The position numbers and the translations under genes are program-made. A model generated the notes under the pieces. It worked only from the letters and a program-made list of their open reading frames with translations, did not search any database and had not been told where the DNA came from. From positions 124,001-188,000 of the forward strand of contig JAFQJH010000004.1 of assembly GCA_017415025.1 (NCBI GenBank): a stretch of 64,000 bases of DNA, written 5' to 3'. The first letter of the stretch is position 1. The number at the start of each line of letters is the position of its first letter. Shown here piece after piece: positions 8,240 to 16,389 of the stretch. Source of the stretch: Clostridia bacterium. GTDB lineage: Bacteria > Bacillota > Clostridia > Oscillospirales > Acutalibacteraceae.

Positions 8240-8856
8240 CAGCGCTCACCTCCGAAAAGATTCATAGGTTCTGTGCTTGTCACCGTCTGCGTCGGCTCAC
8301 TGCCATCCGAGCTCAAGGGTACAAGCTCCACCGGCTGTATCGACTTTACGGAGTCGAAAACGGGAATTCCCTCAAAAACAGCAGACGAATACCCCGGCTT
8401 ATTCACCCTTAAGGAATAAACGGCATAGGGCTCAACAGTACTGTTCTCGTTAAAGGAAATCGAGCTGTCGGGCGCAGGCAGACGGATATTATCCGCAATG
8501 CCGTCAACATCGGTTATACCGCTGTACAGCTCGCGATCACCGTCGGCAAGCCTTATATAAACACGCACCGAAGCATTGGCGGCGGGAAATGCCTGATCAG
8601 CAGTAAAAGCCTGTACACGCATTATTCCCTGCGCAGGGTTGTTACGCACAAATTCATCATAATCCGCAAAAGGAACTCTGCCCGCTATCACAGCCTGAGG
8701 CTCTTCAGGCTCAGACAACGAATCAGGTCCTGCGGCAAAAACCTCCGCCGTCATTCGCTCATCCTCGTGTTCTTCCTGAGTATGTACGGAAGACTGCTTT
8801 GAAAACTCGATAAGCTCCTGACGGTATTTTTCTATCATATCTTCAAAATTATGCAT
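8239..8856 (-). CDS. Protein with a carboxypeptidase-regulatory-like beta-sandwich
   Basis: 205 residues, no signal peptide. Residues 1-70 are charged and probably disordered. Residues ~75-190 look like a CNA-B/carboxypeptidase regulatory-like fold: GIMRVQAFTAD, SVRVYIRLADGDRELYSG then TDVDGIADNIRLP and YSLRVNKPGY. Such folds are structural or glycan/protein-binding modules. The stop overlaps the ATG of the SpoIID-like gene (TGATG), so the two products are probably made in a fixed ratio and may form a complex. Its ribosome binding site (AAGGAGG) lies within the 3' arm of a hairpin at 8861-8897. I cannot name a specific function. Confidence 0.7.
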   Translation of the reverse strand: MHNFEDMIEKYRQELIEFSKQSSVHTQEEHEDERMTAEVFAAGPDSLSEPEEPQAVIAGRVPFADYDEFVRNNPAQGIMRVQAFTADQAFPAANASVRVYIRLADGDRELYSGITDVDGIADNIRLPAPDSSISFNENSTVEPYAVYSLRVNKPGYSSAVFEGIPVFDSVKSIQPVELVPLSSDGSEPTQTVTSTEPMNLFGGER

Positions 8857-8860
8857 TAAA

Positions 8861-8897
8861 AAACCTCCTTCGCTTACATACTATGCGAAAGAGGTTT
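8861..8897 (-). terminator. Terminator-like hairpin containing the next gene's ribosome binding site
   Basis: Read on the minus strand, AAACCTCTTTCGC (8897-8885) pairs over 13 bases, one of them U-G, with GCGAAGGAGGTTT (8873-8861), and six T follow before the ATG at 8856. It has the form of an intrinsic terminator after the Wzc-like gene, but the 3' arm also carries AAGGAGG of the downstream gene. Confidence 0.75.
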
Positions 8898-8903
8898 ATA
8901 TTG

Positions 8904-10397
8904 TTATTTTTCTTTTGATGAGCCGTAGCCGTAACCGTAGCCATAGCCGTAGCTGCCGTAGTTACCGTAGTTACCGTACTTACCGTATCTGCCGTACCTG
9001 CCGTATCTGCCGTATCTGCCGTATTTTCCGCCGTATTTACCCGCCTTGATTGTCGAGTCTGTCTCTACGTTAAAGACACAGCCGACGATCTCCGCACCGT
9101 TAGCATCAATATCCTCGATTGACATACGGATTCTTGAGAACGGAGAGTGGTCTTCTCTGACAACGAAGATAGCTGCATCAGCAAAGCCTGCGATAATAGA
9201 AGCATCAGTAACAACAGACGCGGGAGCAGTATCAATAATAATATAATCAAACTCTTCGCGGATGCTGTGGATAAGCTCTTCCGCATCCTTTGTTGAAAGA
9301 AGCTCTGACGGATTTGAAACAGCCTTACGGTCAGCGAGAACGTAGAGATTGAATGTCTTTACAAGCTTGATAGCCTCGGTAAGAGGAACATCCTGACGGA
9401 TAACGTTTGCAAAGCCGTAGCCCTGCTCGGGAAGTGAAAGAATCTTTGCGATTGACGGCTTTCTAAGGTCAGCATCAATAAGAAGAACTGACTTTCCGTT
9501 TTCTGCAAGTGAAAGAGCGATATTTGTTGAAACAGTCGTTTTACCTTCGTTTTCACAGGCACTTGTAACAAGATATACCTTGTTGCCTGATTTAGCAGAA
9601 TTACTTTCAATCTTTGTACGGATTGCCTTGTAGGTTTCGATAAAGGAGAAGCCTGTTCTTCTGTCCGCAACAAGCAAGCCCTTATCCGTCTTATTCTTAT
9701 TGGTAACAAGCTGAACAGAACCGAGAACAGGGATGTTAAGCTTGCTGTTAAGCTCATCGGAATTCTTGATTGTATCCTTAATGATGAACATTATGAGAGC
9801 CAATACGCAATAAACAATGACACCGAACACTGCACTGATAGTTGCAATAACGAGCGTTGAACGATCCTCTTCGGGCACGGTTGCCTTAACGGGAGTTTCG
9901 CAGACATTGAGCTGTGCGTTGGGATAAATATCCTCAACAACGTCAGCGTAAACATCTACAACAGCCTTTGCAATGTTATAAGAAGTGTCGGGACTTTCCG
10001 TTTGCACATAAAGCTCAATAGCATTAGTTGAATTAACCGTCTGAACAGTAATACTGTTATCGATAAATTCATAAGAAAGATTACCCGGACAAGCCTCACG
10101 GACAGATTCCTTGAGAACACGGCCCGAAAGGATATACTTGAAGGTATTTGTAATGTTGATCTGTGCCGAAACGGCAGAATTCTCAACAGTCTGGTCCTCC
10201 GAAAGTGTATTAACGATAAACGCTACCTCCGAGGTATAGCTTTCCTTGCTGGTAACCTTACCGACAACACCGCCGAGCAAGCCGCAGACAAGTGCGATAA
10301 TAACAATCAACCACATCTTCTTTGAAAGCTCAAGCAGGTAACCGATGATATTCAGCTCAAAGCCCTTTTGCTTTGAGGAGCTGTCAAAATTATTCAT
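8904..10397 (-). CDS. Wzc-like polysaccharide co-polymerase/BY-kinase with Tyr-rich tail
   Basis: 497 residues joining a Wzz domain (membrane helices ~28-47 and ~181-206 around an extracytoplasmic segment) to a cytoplasmic bacterial tyrosine kinase. The kinase shows Walker A ACENEGKTT (~280-288), Walker A' VLLIDADLRKP (304-314) and Walker B YIIIDTAP (395-402). These proteins control chain length of exported polysaccharide by cyclic autophosphorylation of a C-terminal tyrosine cluster. Here the tail (residues 453-492) is a run of KYG, RYG, NYG, SYG and YG units with 14 tyrosines, far more regular than usual. In many Gram-positive bacteria the two domains are separate proteins (CpsC/CpsD); here they are fused. 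The gene follows the polymerase gene by 17 bases; GGAGG precedes the ATG. Confidence 0.9.
   Translation of the reverse strand: MNNFDSSSKQKGFELNIIGYLLELSKKMWLIVIIALVCGLLGGVVGKVTSKESYTSEVAFIVNTLSEDQTVENSAVSAQINITNTFKYILSGRVLKESVREACPGNLSYEFIDNSITVQTVNSTNAIELYVQTESPDTSYNIAKAVVDVYADVVEDIYPNAQLNVCETPVKATVPEEDRSTLVIATISAVFGVIVYCVLALIMFIIKDTIKNSDELNSKLNIPVLGSVQLVTNKNKTDKGLLVADRRTGFSFIETYKAIRTKIESNSAKSGNKVYLVTSACENEGKTTVSTNIALSLAENGKSVLLIDADLRKPSIAKILSLPEQGYGFANVIRQDVPLTEAIKLVKTFNLYVLADRKAVSNPSELLSTKDAEELIHSIREEFDYIIIDTAPASVVTDASIIAGFADAAIFVVREDHSPFSRIRMSIEDIDANGAEIVGCVFNVETDSTIKAGKYGGKYGRYGRYGRYGRYGKYGNYGNYGSYGYGYGYGYGSSKEK
8922..9041 (-). repeat. Tandem 9-base repeat encoding (K/R/N)YG units
   Basis: On the + strand the 9-base unit ccgtatctg and close variants repeat in tandem, then shorten to a 6-base unit encoding YG. 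It encodes residues 453-492 of the Wzc-like kinase. Such an array can gain or lose units by slippage without breaking the frame, which would change the number of phosphorylatable tyrosines. Confidence 0.85.
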
Positions 10398-10414
10398 AGT
10401 GAATCCTCCGTTCT

Positions 10415-11680
10415 TTATCCTTCAGTATGATTTTCAATATAACTGTATTTTCGTCCGTCCGCATCCCCGACATAGGTTGCCGTATATGCAATCGCGATAA
10501 CGATATGCGGCATTTTCGAGTTGTAGGTAACAAAGCCTGTTTCGAGAACAACCAGCAAAATCATAAAAGTCAGGAATAAAAGACTGATTCTGCTTTTGTG
10601 TATTAATGCGTTTCGGATAAGCTTGATTATTATAAAAGCATACATCGAATAGTAAATAAAAAATCCGACGATACCCAATTCACTTAATATCTGCCAGAAG
10701 TTATTATGGCTGTAAACGCCCTGAAGCTCGTAAACCTCATCAATAATTCGTGCAAAATTTCCCATTCCCTTACCGAAAACCGGAGACTCGCCGAACATCT
10801 CCTGCGCAAGCTGGATGTAGTAAGAACGCATATAAAGGCTGTTGTCAACCTTATGAGATCTGTCCTCAAACCAGAATTCGAGCATCGACTCAAAGCGTTT
10901 TCCGATTGAATTATAGGCATTTACGTCATTCATAATAATGAAAACAATCAACGCGGCAAGTGCTGCAATCAGAATGATATGAAACAAGTAGTTGCGCTTA
11001 TAAACCGAGAAGAAAACAAACATCAACGGTCCTGCAACAGCTGCAAACAACGCTTTTCGCGAGCCGGAAAGAATAACGAAAACAACAAAAAGAATAATGA
11101 GAAACACATACCGTTTTCTTCCCCTGGAATAAAACTCATAAAAAGCCATCAGCTCCGCGCAAAAGACGAGGAAGGCTACACTGTTCTGGTTAGCTCCGCT
11201 GAAATGAGAGCCCATAACACCTGATGTCCATTCGTCTGACGGAGTTACCGCAAATTCCATAAAGACGATTATCGTCATTGACAGTATAAAAAGCTTTATC
11301 AGACGTTCAAGATCTTCTGCCGTATCGACGTAAATCGACACGGAGGTTATACTTGCTATAATAACGACCATTCGTAAAAAGTAAGATGCGATATGAGTGT
11401 CAATAAACATCGACCACAGACACGATATCGCAGAAAAAACGGTAAATGCAACATACCAGGCTGTGTTATAAGGAATGACAACTCTTGAATTTTTCCTGCC
11501 TAACCAAAGCAGCATCGCTGCCGCAAGCATCACAATACCCGTAAGCGTACCGATAAACTTGACATCATTGAAGGCAAAAAGAGTGATTGTATTTATAACA
11601 AACGTTAATTCATATATCCAACGTGCGGTATTCTCTTTATTTCCGTCTATGCGGAGAATACCTTTTTTAAAAGAGACCAT
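10415..11680 (-). CDS. O-antigen ligase/polymerase (Wzy-like) membrane protein
   Basis: 421 residues with about ten to twelve membrane helices. The O-antigen ligase/polymerase family region is visible as SGSRKALFAAVAGPL (~208-222) and, after a large extracytoplasmic loop, GKGMGNFARI and YSHNNFWQILSELGIVG (~325-345), which contain the conserved His of the family. Wzy-type proteins polymerise lipid-linked repeat units on the outer face of the membrane. The gene stands between a GT4 glycosyltransferase and the Wzc-like kinase, an order typical of Wzx/Wzy-dependent exopolysaccharide loci, although no flippase, initiating transferase or further glycosyltransferases are present in the window. GGGGTG lies upstream of the ATG. 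Confidence 0.85.
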   Translation of the reverse strand: MVSFKKGILRIDGNKENTARWIYELTFVINTITLFAFNDVKFIGTLTGIVMLAAAMLLWLGRKNSRVVIPYNTAWYVAFTVFSAISCLWSMFIDTHIASYFLRMVVIIASITSVSIYVDTAEDLERLIKLFILSMTIIVFMEFAVTPSDEWTSGVMGSHFSGANQNSVAFLVFCAELMAFYEFYSRGRKRYVFLIILFVVFVILSGSRKALFAAVAGPLMFVFFSVYKRNYLFHIILIAALAALIVFIIMNDVNAYNSIGKRFESMLEFWFEDRSHKVDNSLYMRSYYIQLAQEMFGESPVFGKGMGNFARIIDEVYELQGVYSHNNFWQILSELGIVGFFIYYSMYAFIIIKLIRNALIHKSRISLLFLTFMILLVVLETGFVTYNSKMPHIVIAIAYTATYVGDADGRKYSYIENHTEG

Positions 11681-11712
11681 ATCGCACCCCTTTACTCTTT
11701 AATCAACGGTTA

Positions 11713-12957
11713 TTACGAAATTTCCTTCGCGAATGCGGTAAAATTCTTTTCAGCATCAAAATTTTCTTCCCAGAAGAAACGTGCATTTTTTCTCATCGTT
11801 TCTCTTTCTTCCCTTGAAGAGAGAATGATTTCTTTGATTTTTTGTGCAAGCTCTTCGTCGGTAAAGCTCTCATCAATAAGAACACCGTTAAAGCCGTCCC
11901 TGACGATTTCGCTGACACCGCCGACGTCAGTTGCAAGCACGGGAATTGAAAAGGACATCGCTTCCATCATTGAGACAGGAAGTCCCTCGGTAGTGCTTGT
12001 ATTGATAAGAAGGTCAACACTGCGGGAAAGGTAAAAATCCTTGACCGCATCGTTCGGAATTTCGCCGAGGAAATCAACTTTTATATTTTCAAGACCGCTG
12101 TCGCAGATTCGCCTTACCTTTTCGTATGTTTCTCCTGAGCCGATATGGGTCCACCTGATTTTTCCGAGGTTTTCCTTATCAAGAAGCACAAGTGCGGATG
12201 CAATCCTGTCGAGTCTTTTAAGCTCAATCATACGAGAGCACGATACAAGATGAAATTCATCCTCACTCATACGGGAAATGCCGTTTTCGACCGTACCGAG
12301 ATAGCGGTGCTTTACTTTATCCGCATATTCGGGATAGCTCTCGAGGATGTATTCCTCACCGTTAATTGAGCAGGGATAAAGCGCATCAACCTTATCAAGC
12401 AGGAAACGTCTTTTCGGAATATAGCCGATAAAATTCGCATTCCTGTAAACGTCGTGTCCGTGGGCACGCGAAACAAATTTTACATTTTTACACTCTTTCG
12501 AGAGCTTGTCATAAATTTTGCTTGCGACAAGCGCGGCAACAAAAAACCAATAGCTGTAAACCGTAACGCTGTCGTATTCGCTGAAATCGTATTTCTGAAG
12601 TATCTTTTCGCAAAGGGCAAACTCACGCTCGCCTCTTGCTGTGAAATATTCGTAAAAAGCCCTGTGCGTTATGCCCTTTTGGGCTTCATCTTCAACGTTC
12701 CTTGCAGGGCGGAGAAGATTGACTGCGCCGTTAAAAAGTGATATCGCACGGTTAATTTTCTTCGGAAGTGACGTAATGTTGTAGCAATCGAAATTTTCCG
12801 GAACCTCACGTGTAAGCGGAGCATTTTTCTCAAGTCCGATTGAAAGAGTAATTACCTTATCAAACTGCTTTGCAAGAAAAGGTACTTCCGGCTCAAGAAA
12901 AGCTTCACCGAGAGAATACGGATATAAATTTGTTACAAGAATCAAACAACGCTTCAT
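11713..12957 (-). CDS. GT4-family glycosyltransferase
   Basis: 414 residues, two Rossmann domains (GT-B). The donor-binding C-terminal half shows STTEGLPVSMMEAMSFSIPV then LATDVGGVSEIV (~320-350), the EX7E-type motif of GT4 retaining glycosyltransferases, and the acceptor half has RAHGHDVYR (~190). It should transfer a sugar from a nucleotide donor to a lipid-linked acceptor in exopolysaccharide assembly; donor and acceptor cannot be read from the sequence. It is the first gene of the minus-strand cluster with the Wzy-like and Wzc-like genes (33 and 17 base gaps). AGGTGACGG lies upstream of the ATG and TATAAT stands a few bases further up, without a convincing -35. Confidence 0.88.
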   Translation of the reverse strand: MKRCLILVTNLYPYSLGEAFLEPEVPFLAKQFDKVITLSIGLEKNAPLTREVPENFDCYNITSLPKKINRAISLFNGAVNLLRPARNVEDEAQKGITHRAFYEYFTARGEREFALCEKILQKYDFSEYDSVTVYSYWFFVAALVASKIYDKLSKECKNVKFVSRAHGHDVYRNANFIGYIPKRRFLLDKVDALYPCSINGEEYILESYPEYADKVKHRYLGTVENGISRMSEDEFHLVSCSRMIELKRLDRIASALVLLDKENLGKIRWTHIGSGETYEKVRRICDSGLENIKVDFLGEIPNDAVKDFYLSRSVDLLINTSTTEGLPVSMMEAMSFSIPVLATDVGGVSEIVRDGFNGVLIDESFTDEELAQKIKEIILSSREERETMRKNARFFWEENFDAEKNFTAFAKEIS

Positions 12958-13049
12958 AGTCCGTCACCTATTATACAAATACACTTAATTGTAACATTTT
13001 TTCGTTTAAATGTCTATAATCAAAATAAAAAATTTGTCGATTTTTACAA

Positions 13050-14351
13050 TTATTTTTTACCAAGTTCTCTTACAATTTCCTTGTAATGATTACCCTTATG
13101 CTCAAAATTGCGATAAACATTATAGCTCGGTGCGGCAGGTGAAAGCAGGCAGGTCTTGCCCCTTGCCGTAAATTCATAAGCCGCCGCAACAGCCTCCTCC
13201 ATTGTCTGGACGGGGACAACATTCTTTTTTGAACCCATTTCCAGAAGAGCGTTGCAGATTTTTGTACCCGTTTCGGGCATACCGATAATATTGTTTATCG
13301 GGCAGGCATCAAGATAAGTTATAAAATCCTCATAGGTTATGCCGCGGTCAAGACCGCCGAAAATGAGGGTGTCGATATTTCCGAGAGCATCGACAGCGCA
13401 CTCAACCGCGTGGGGAATTGTTGCTATACTGTCATTATAGAAGGAAATGCCCTTAAATTCGCCGACAGGCTCCATTCTGTGCGGAATACCCGTGAATTTT
13501 TCAACGCCGCGTTTTACAGCCTCGTCATCAGCACCGAAAAGACGTGCGACCGCCTCGGCAAAGAATATATCCTGATGGCAGTGCTTGCCGATAAGCCTCG
13601 GGTTAAGAGAGGTAAGGCTCTGCTGAAAATCATTTTCAGGCTCAGCACTGACGGGGATTTTCTTACTCTTATACTGTGAAAAATCAATAAGTCCGTCAAC
13701 ATTCTGGTCAGCGTTGTAAATGAGATAGTCTTCCTCCGACTGATGCTTGACGATGTTGAGCTTCGCATTGATGTAACCGCGATAGCCGTCGTAATGGTCG
13801 AGGTGCTCCTCGTAAATATTGGTAAAAATTGCAACGTCGGGTGAAGTCCGGCAGAATTCGAGCTGATGACAGGACATCTCGATAACCGCAACCTTGCCGT
13901 CACACTCATCAATGATATCAAAAACAGGAACACCGATATTGCCGACAAGATAAGCATCGTAACCCGCCTCGGAAATGAGGTTATAAGTAAGAGTTGATGT
14001 TGTCGTCTTGCCCTTCGTGCCCGTGATGCCGATTTTCTTGCACGGTGCAAACTCAAGGAACAAATCAACCTGACAGGTTATAAGTACATTTTCGGGAATT
14101 TCGATATTGACAATCGGCACACCCGGAGTTTTGATTACAAGCTCATAATCAAAAACCTTATCCATATATCCCTCGCCCGTGAGAAGCGTGACATATTTAT
14201 CGTCGAGGGAAATTTCCTTCTTATCCGCAATTGCAAGCGGCTTTTCGGGGAAATATTTTCTTATATAATTATAGGTAGAAACGCCTTCCCTGCCGAAGCC
14301 GAGAATGACGATATTCTTATCCCTTAAAAATTCAATCAGATTATGACACAT
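13050..14351 (-). CDS. murD: UDP-N-acetylmuramoyl-L-alanine:D-glutamate ligase MurD
   Basis: 433 residues. MurD adds D-Glu to UDP-MurNAc-L-Ala in the cytoplasm using ATP. Three domains are visible: an N-terminal Rossmann domain (NIVILGFGREGVST), a central ATPase with the P-loop GITGTKGKTTTST (~110-122) and NIYEEHLDHY, and a C-terminal domain starting near GIPHRMEPV with FIFGGxDRG-type residues (LIFGGLDRGI). The ATG at 14351 is preferred over the GTG at 14363 because AGGGTG lies 9 bases before it and the GTG has only an AT-rich sequence upstream. The gene stands apart from a mur/mra cluster, which is unusual for this enzyme. Confidence 0.93.
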   Translation of the reverse strand: MCHNLIEFLRDKNIVILGFGREGVSTYNYIRKYFPEKPLAIADKKEISLDDKYVTLLTGEGYMDKVFDYELVIKTPGVPIVNIEIPENVLITCQVDLFLEFAPCKKIGITGTKGKTTTSTLTYNLISEAGYDAYLVGNIGVPVFDIIDECDGKVAVIEMSCHQLEFCRTSPDVAIFTNIYEEHLDHYDGYRGYINAKLNIVKHQSEEDYLIYNADQNVDGLIDFSQYKSKKIPVSAEPENDFQQSLTSLNPRLIGKHCHQDIFFAEAVARLFGADDEAVKRGVEKFTGIPHRMEPVGEFKGISFYNDSIATIPHAVECAVDALGNIDTLIFGGLDRGITYEDFITYLDACPINNIIGMPETGTKICNALLEMGSKKNVVPVQTMEEAVAAAYEFTARGKTCLLSPAAPSYNVYRNFEHKGNHYKEIVRELGKK

Positions 14352-14371
14352 TATTTCAGTCACCCTAAAAA

Positions 14372-14560
14372 TTAAAATTCACATTCGGCATTACAGCGCT
14401 GAGTGCTGATGAGAGAGCCTTTCTCCACCGCGCCGTTTTCCGCGCCGCACCACGGGCAGTAGATATGATCCATAGGTGCTGTAAGGTCGGTTGAAATCGG
14501 CACGCTCGTATCGCGAACTACCTCAAAACGCTTATAACAGCATTCACATTGTTTTTTCAT
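14372..14560 (-). CDS. Small Cys-rich zinc-ribbon-like protein
   Basis: 62 residues from the ATG at 14560 (MKKQCECCYKRFEV), preferred because GGAG lies nine bases upstream; an ATG at 14575 would place that site inside the gene. CECC near the N-terminus and CPWC in the middle give a CxxC pair arrangement typical of a single zinc ribbon, and two more Cys lie near the end (QRCNAEC). Role unknown. It is 20 bases upstream of murD on the same strand and directly downstream of a terminator hairpin (14576-14600). Confidence 0.65.
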   Translation of the reverse strand: MKKQCECCYKRFEVVRDTSVPISTDLTAPMDHIYCPWCGAENGAVEKGSLISTQRCNAECEF

Positions 14561-14575
14561 TTTATTCAACTCCAA

Positions 14576-14600
14576 AAAAGGACGGTTTTGCCGTCCTTTT
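14576..14600 (-). terminator. Terminator after the coiled-coil gene
   Basis: AAAAGGACGG (14576-14585) and CCGTCCTTTT (14591-14600) form a 10-bp stem with a 5-base loop; on the minus strand a six-T run follows and leads directly into the GGAG of the next gene. Confidence 0.85.
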
Positions 14601-14617
14601 GTGATTTATGTAATATA

Positions 14618-15268
14618 TTATCTGTTTGAGCCGAAAAGACTCTGACGTGCCTTGCGGATTTCTGCAATATTTGAAGAAAGAACCTCGTCGCTGTTCTTGA
14701 GAATATCCTCAACAAATTCTGCGGCACCGCTGCGGATTTCAGTTGCCCACTTATCAGCCTTTGCACGCATATCATTAGCCTGATTTGTAGCATCAACAAG
14801 AATTGAATCTGCTTCCTTTCTTGCGTTGCCGAGCATCTTTTCAACCTCGTTTACAGCCTGTGCTCTTACGCGGTCGGAATACTCGTGTGCAAGACGTGCA
14901 ATCTCGGAGTTTTCAACCATCTGACGCGCCTGCTCCGAAGCCGCCTCAACTGTTGCGTTGGCATTTGTTTCTGCAGTTGCAACGATTGATGCTGCCTTTT
15001 CCTTTGCTTCTGCGATGATTGTATCAGCCTGAGTCTGTGCTGAGGAAACAATAGAAGAAGCCTCATTGTTAGCCTTTGTGATAAGGTTATTGTGATGAGC
15101 AACAACCTCCTGTGCCTTTTCGATTTCAATAGGAAGGTCGTAACGGATATCCTCAACGCACTGCTTGATTACCTCCGCATCAACTGCAATTTTACCGCCT
15201 GAAAGAGGCAATTTGCTGCCCGATTCAATGGTATCTTCAATTTTATCAAGTAAGCCCTGTACGTTCAT
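14618..15268 (-). CDS. Ala/Glu-rich coiled-coil protein (DivIVA-like or ATPase stalk-like)
   Basis: 216 residues. After ~55 residues the protein is almost one long heptad-patterned helix (SSIVSSAQTQADTIIAEAKE, then ASIVATAETNANATVEAA) to ~residue 190, rich in Ala, Glu, Gln and Asn with few Gly or Pro. This composition is shared by DivIVA-like cell-division proteins and by V/F-type ATPase stalk subunits, and searches will report both. Its neighbours are coaD and rsmD, seven bases away, which argues for a chromosomal housekeeping protein rather than an ATPase subunit. A DivIVA-like scaffolding role at the membrane or septum is my inference. AAAGGATG precedes the ATG. Confidence 0.75.
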   Translation of the reverse strand: MNVQGLLDKIEDTIESGSKLPLSGGKIAVDAEVIKQCVEDIRYDLPIEIEKAQEVVAHHNNLITKANNEASSIVSSAQTQADTIIAEAKEKAASIVATAETNANATVEAASEQARQMVENSEIARLAHEYSDRVRAQAVNEVEKMLGNARKEADSILVDATNQANDMRAKADKWATEIRSGAAEFVEDILKNSDEVLSSNIAEIRKARQSLFGSNR

Positions 15269-15275
15269 CTGTCTG

Positions 15276-15764
15276 TCATCCTTTCTTCTTTATACCTTTT
15301 ACAATATCGTCATATACCTCTTCGGGTACGAAATTCCGAACATCTCCGCCAAGCTCGCAGACCTGCTTGACAATGCTGGAGGAAAGATACATATAATCTG
15401 CGCCTGCTGTTACGAAAACTGTCTCCACGTCGGGATTAAGCTCCTTATTGGTGAGTGCCTGCTGAAACTCGTCCTCAAAATCGGACACGGCACGCAAGCC
15501 CTTTACAATGGCATTCGCGTTATGAATTCTTGCATATTCCGCGAGAAGACCGTCGTAATAATCCACACGGACGTTCGGCAAATCCTTCACACAACGGTTG
15601 ATAAGCTCAACCCGTTCCTTATGAGTAAAGCAGCCGACAGGCTTTTTATGGTTAATCATTACAACCACAATCACCTCGTCGAAAAGCTTTGCCGCTCTCC
15701 TGATAACGCTCAGGTGTCCGTTGGTTATCGGGTCAAAGCTTCCGGGATAAATAACTCTCGTCAT
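15276..15764 (-). CDS. coaD: Phosphopantetheine adenylyltransferase CoaD
   Basis: 162 residues, the usual length. CoaD transfers AMP from ATP to 4'-phosphopantetheine, the penultimate step of coenzyme A synthesis. The nucleotidyltransferase signature YPGSFDPITNGHL at 6-18 includes the (T/H)xGH motif, and SSSIVKQVCELGGDV near residue 130 is the C-terminal nucleotide-binding segment. The start overlaps the end of rsmD by four bases, so the pair is translationally coupled, and GGAGG lies upstream of the ATG. Confidence 0.97.
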   Translation of the reverse strand: MTRVIYPGSFDPITNGHLSVIRRAAKLFDEVIVVVMINHKKPVGCFTHKERVELINRCVKDLPNVRVDYYDGLLAEYARIHNANAIVKGLRAVSDFEDEFQQALTNKELNPDVETVFVTAGADYMYLSSSIVKQVCELGGDVRNFVPEEVYDDIVKGIKKKG

Positions 15765-16315
15765 TCCTGAGCCCCTCCTTCGTTCAGCCTGTATACCGTC
15801 ACGCCGAGCTTGCCGTATTTATAACTGCGGTAAAGTGCAAATTTTCCGACAGTCTCGGGCAATTCCTCGCCGTACGGATGCTCGCAGACGATAACGCCGC
15901 CGTCATTGACGACCTCTGCCGCAAGCGGAAGAGCCTTTTGCAGAATCCCCTTTGAATAGGGCGGATCCATAAAGATGATATCAAATTTCTTTCTGCTGTT
16001 TCTCAGAAAAGTCATTGCATCGCTCTGCAAAACGGCAGAATTTTTGTGAAGTCCCGTCGAGAGAAGATTGGATTTGATAACACTCACTGCATCCTTACTC
16101 AAATCCGTAAACGTAGCATAAGCCGCGCCTCGGCTGAGTGCCTCAATACCTAGCTGTCCCGAACCTGCAAAAAGGTCAAGGACTTCCCTGCCCTCGATTT
16201 CAAACTGTATTATACTGAATATTGCTTCCTTAACTCTGTCAGTTGTCGGACGTACGTCCTCGCCCTCGAGAGTTTTAAGAACCCGACCTCTTGCCGAACC
16301 TGTTATTACTCGCAC
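15761..16315 (-). CDS. rsmD: 16S rRNA (guanine966-N2)-methyltransferase RsmD
   Basis: 184 residues. RsmD methylates G966 of 16S rRNA with S-adenosylmethionine. The sequence shows the N-terminal ITGSARGR and RPTTDRVKEAIFSI motifs, the SAM motif VLDLFAGSGQLGIEALSRGA and the catalytic DPPY (in IIFMDPPYSKG). The GTG at 16315 is chosen because AGGAG lies eight bases before it; an in-frame TTG two codons earlier is too close to that site. It forms the rsmD-coaD pair common in Firmicutes and has a promoter overlapping the end of uvrC. Confidence 0.95.
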   Translation of the reverse strand: MRVITGSARGRVLKTLEGEDVRPTTDRVKEAIFSIIQFEIEGREVLDLFAGSGQLGIEALSRGAAYATFTDLSKDAVSVIKSNLLSTGLHKNSAVLQSDAMTFLRNSRKKFDIIFMDPPYSKGILQKALPLAAEVVNDGGVIVCEHPYGEELPETVGKFALYRSYKYGKLGVTVYRLNEGGAQE

Positions 16316-16360
16316 AGTCAAAGCTCCTATCCTTAAAATTTACTTTTACATACACTGTTA

Positions 16361-16389
16361 TTATCACATTTTTGACGGTATGTTGTCAA
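16361..16389 (-). promoter_or_regulatory. Promoter of rsmD-coaD
   Basis: On the minus strand TTGACA (16384-16389), 17-bp spacer, GATAAT (16361-16366). It overlaps the last codons of uvrC. Confidence 0.65.

Noticed and set aside
8922-9041. CRISPR-like tandem repeat
   Set aside because: The unit is 9 bases with no spacers and encodes an in-frame YG repeat of the kinase.
14866-15156. Alternative frame in the coiled-coil gene
   Set aside because: Arg/Leu/Gln-rich translation typical of a frame shadow over an Ala/Glu coiled coil.
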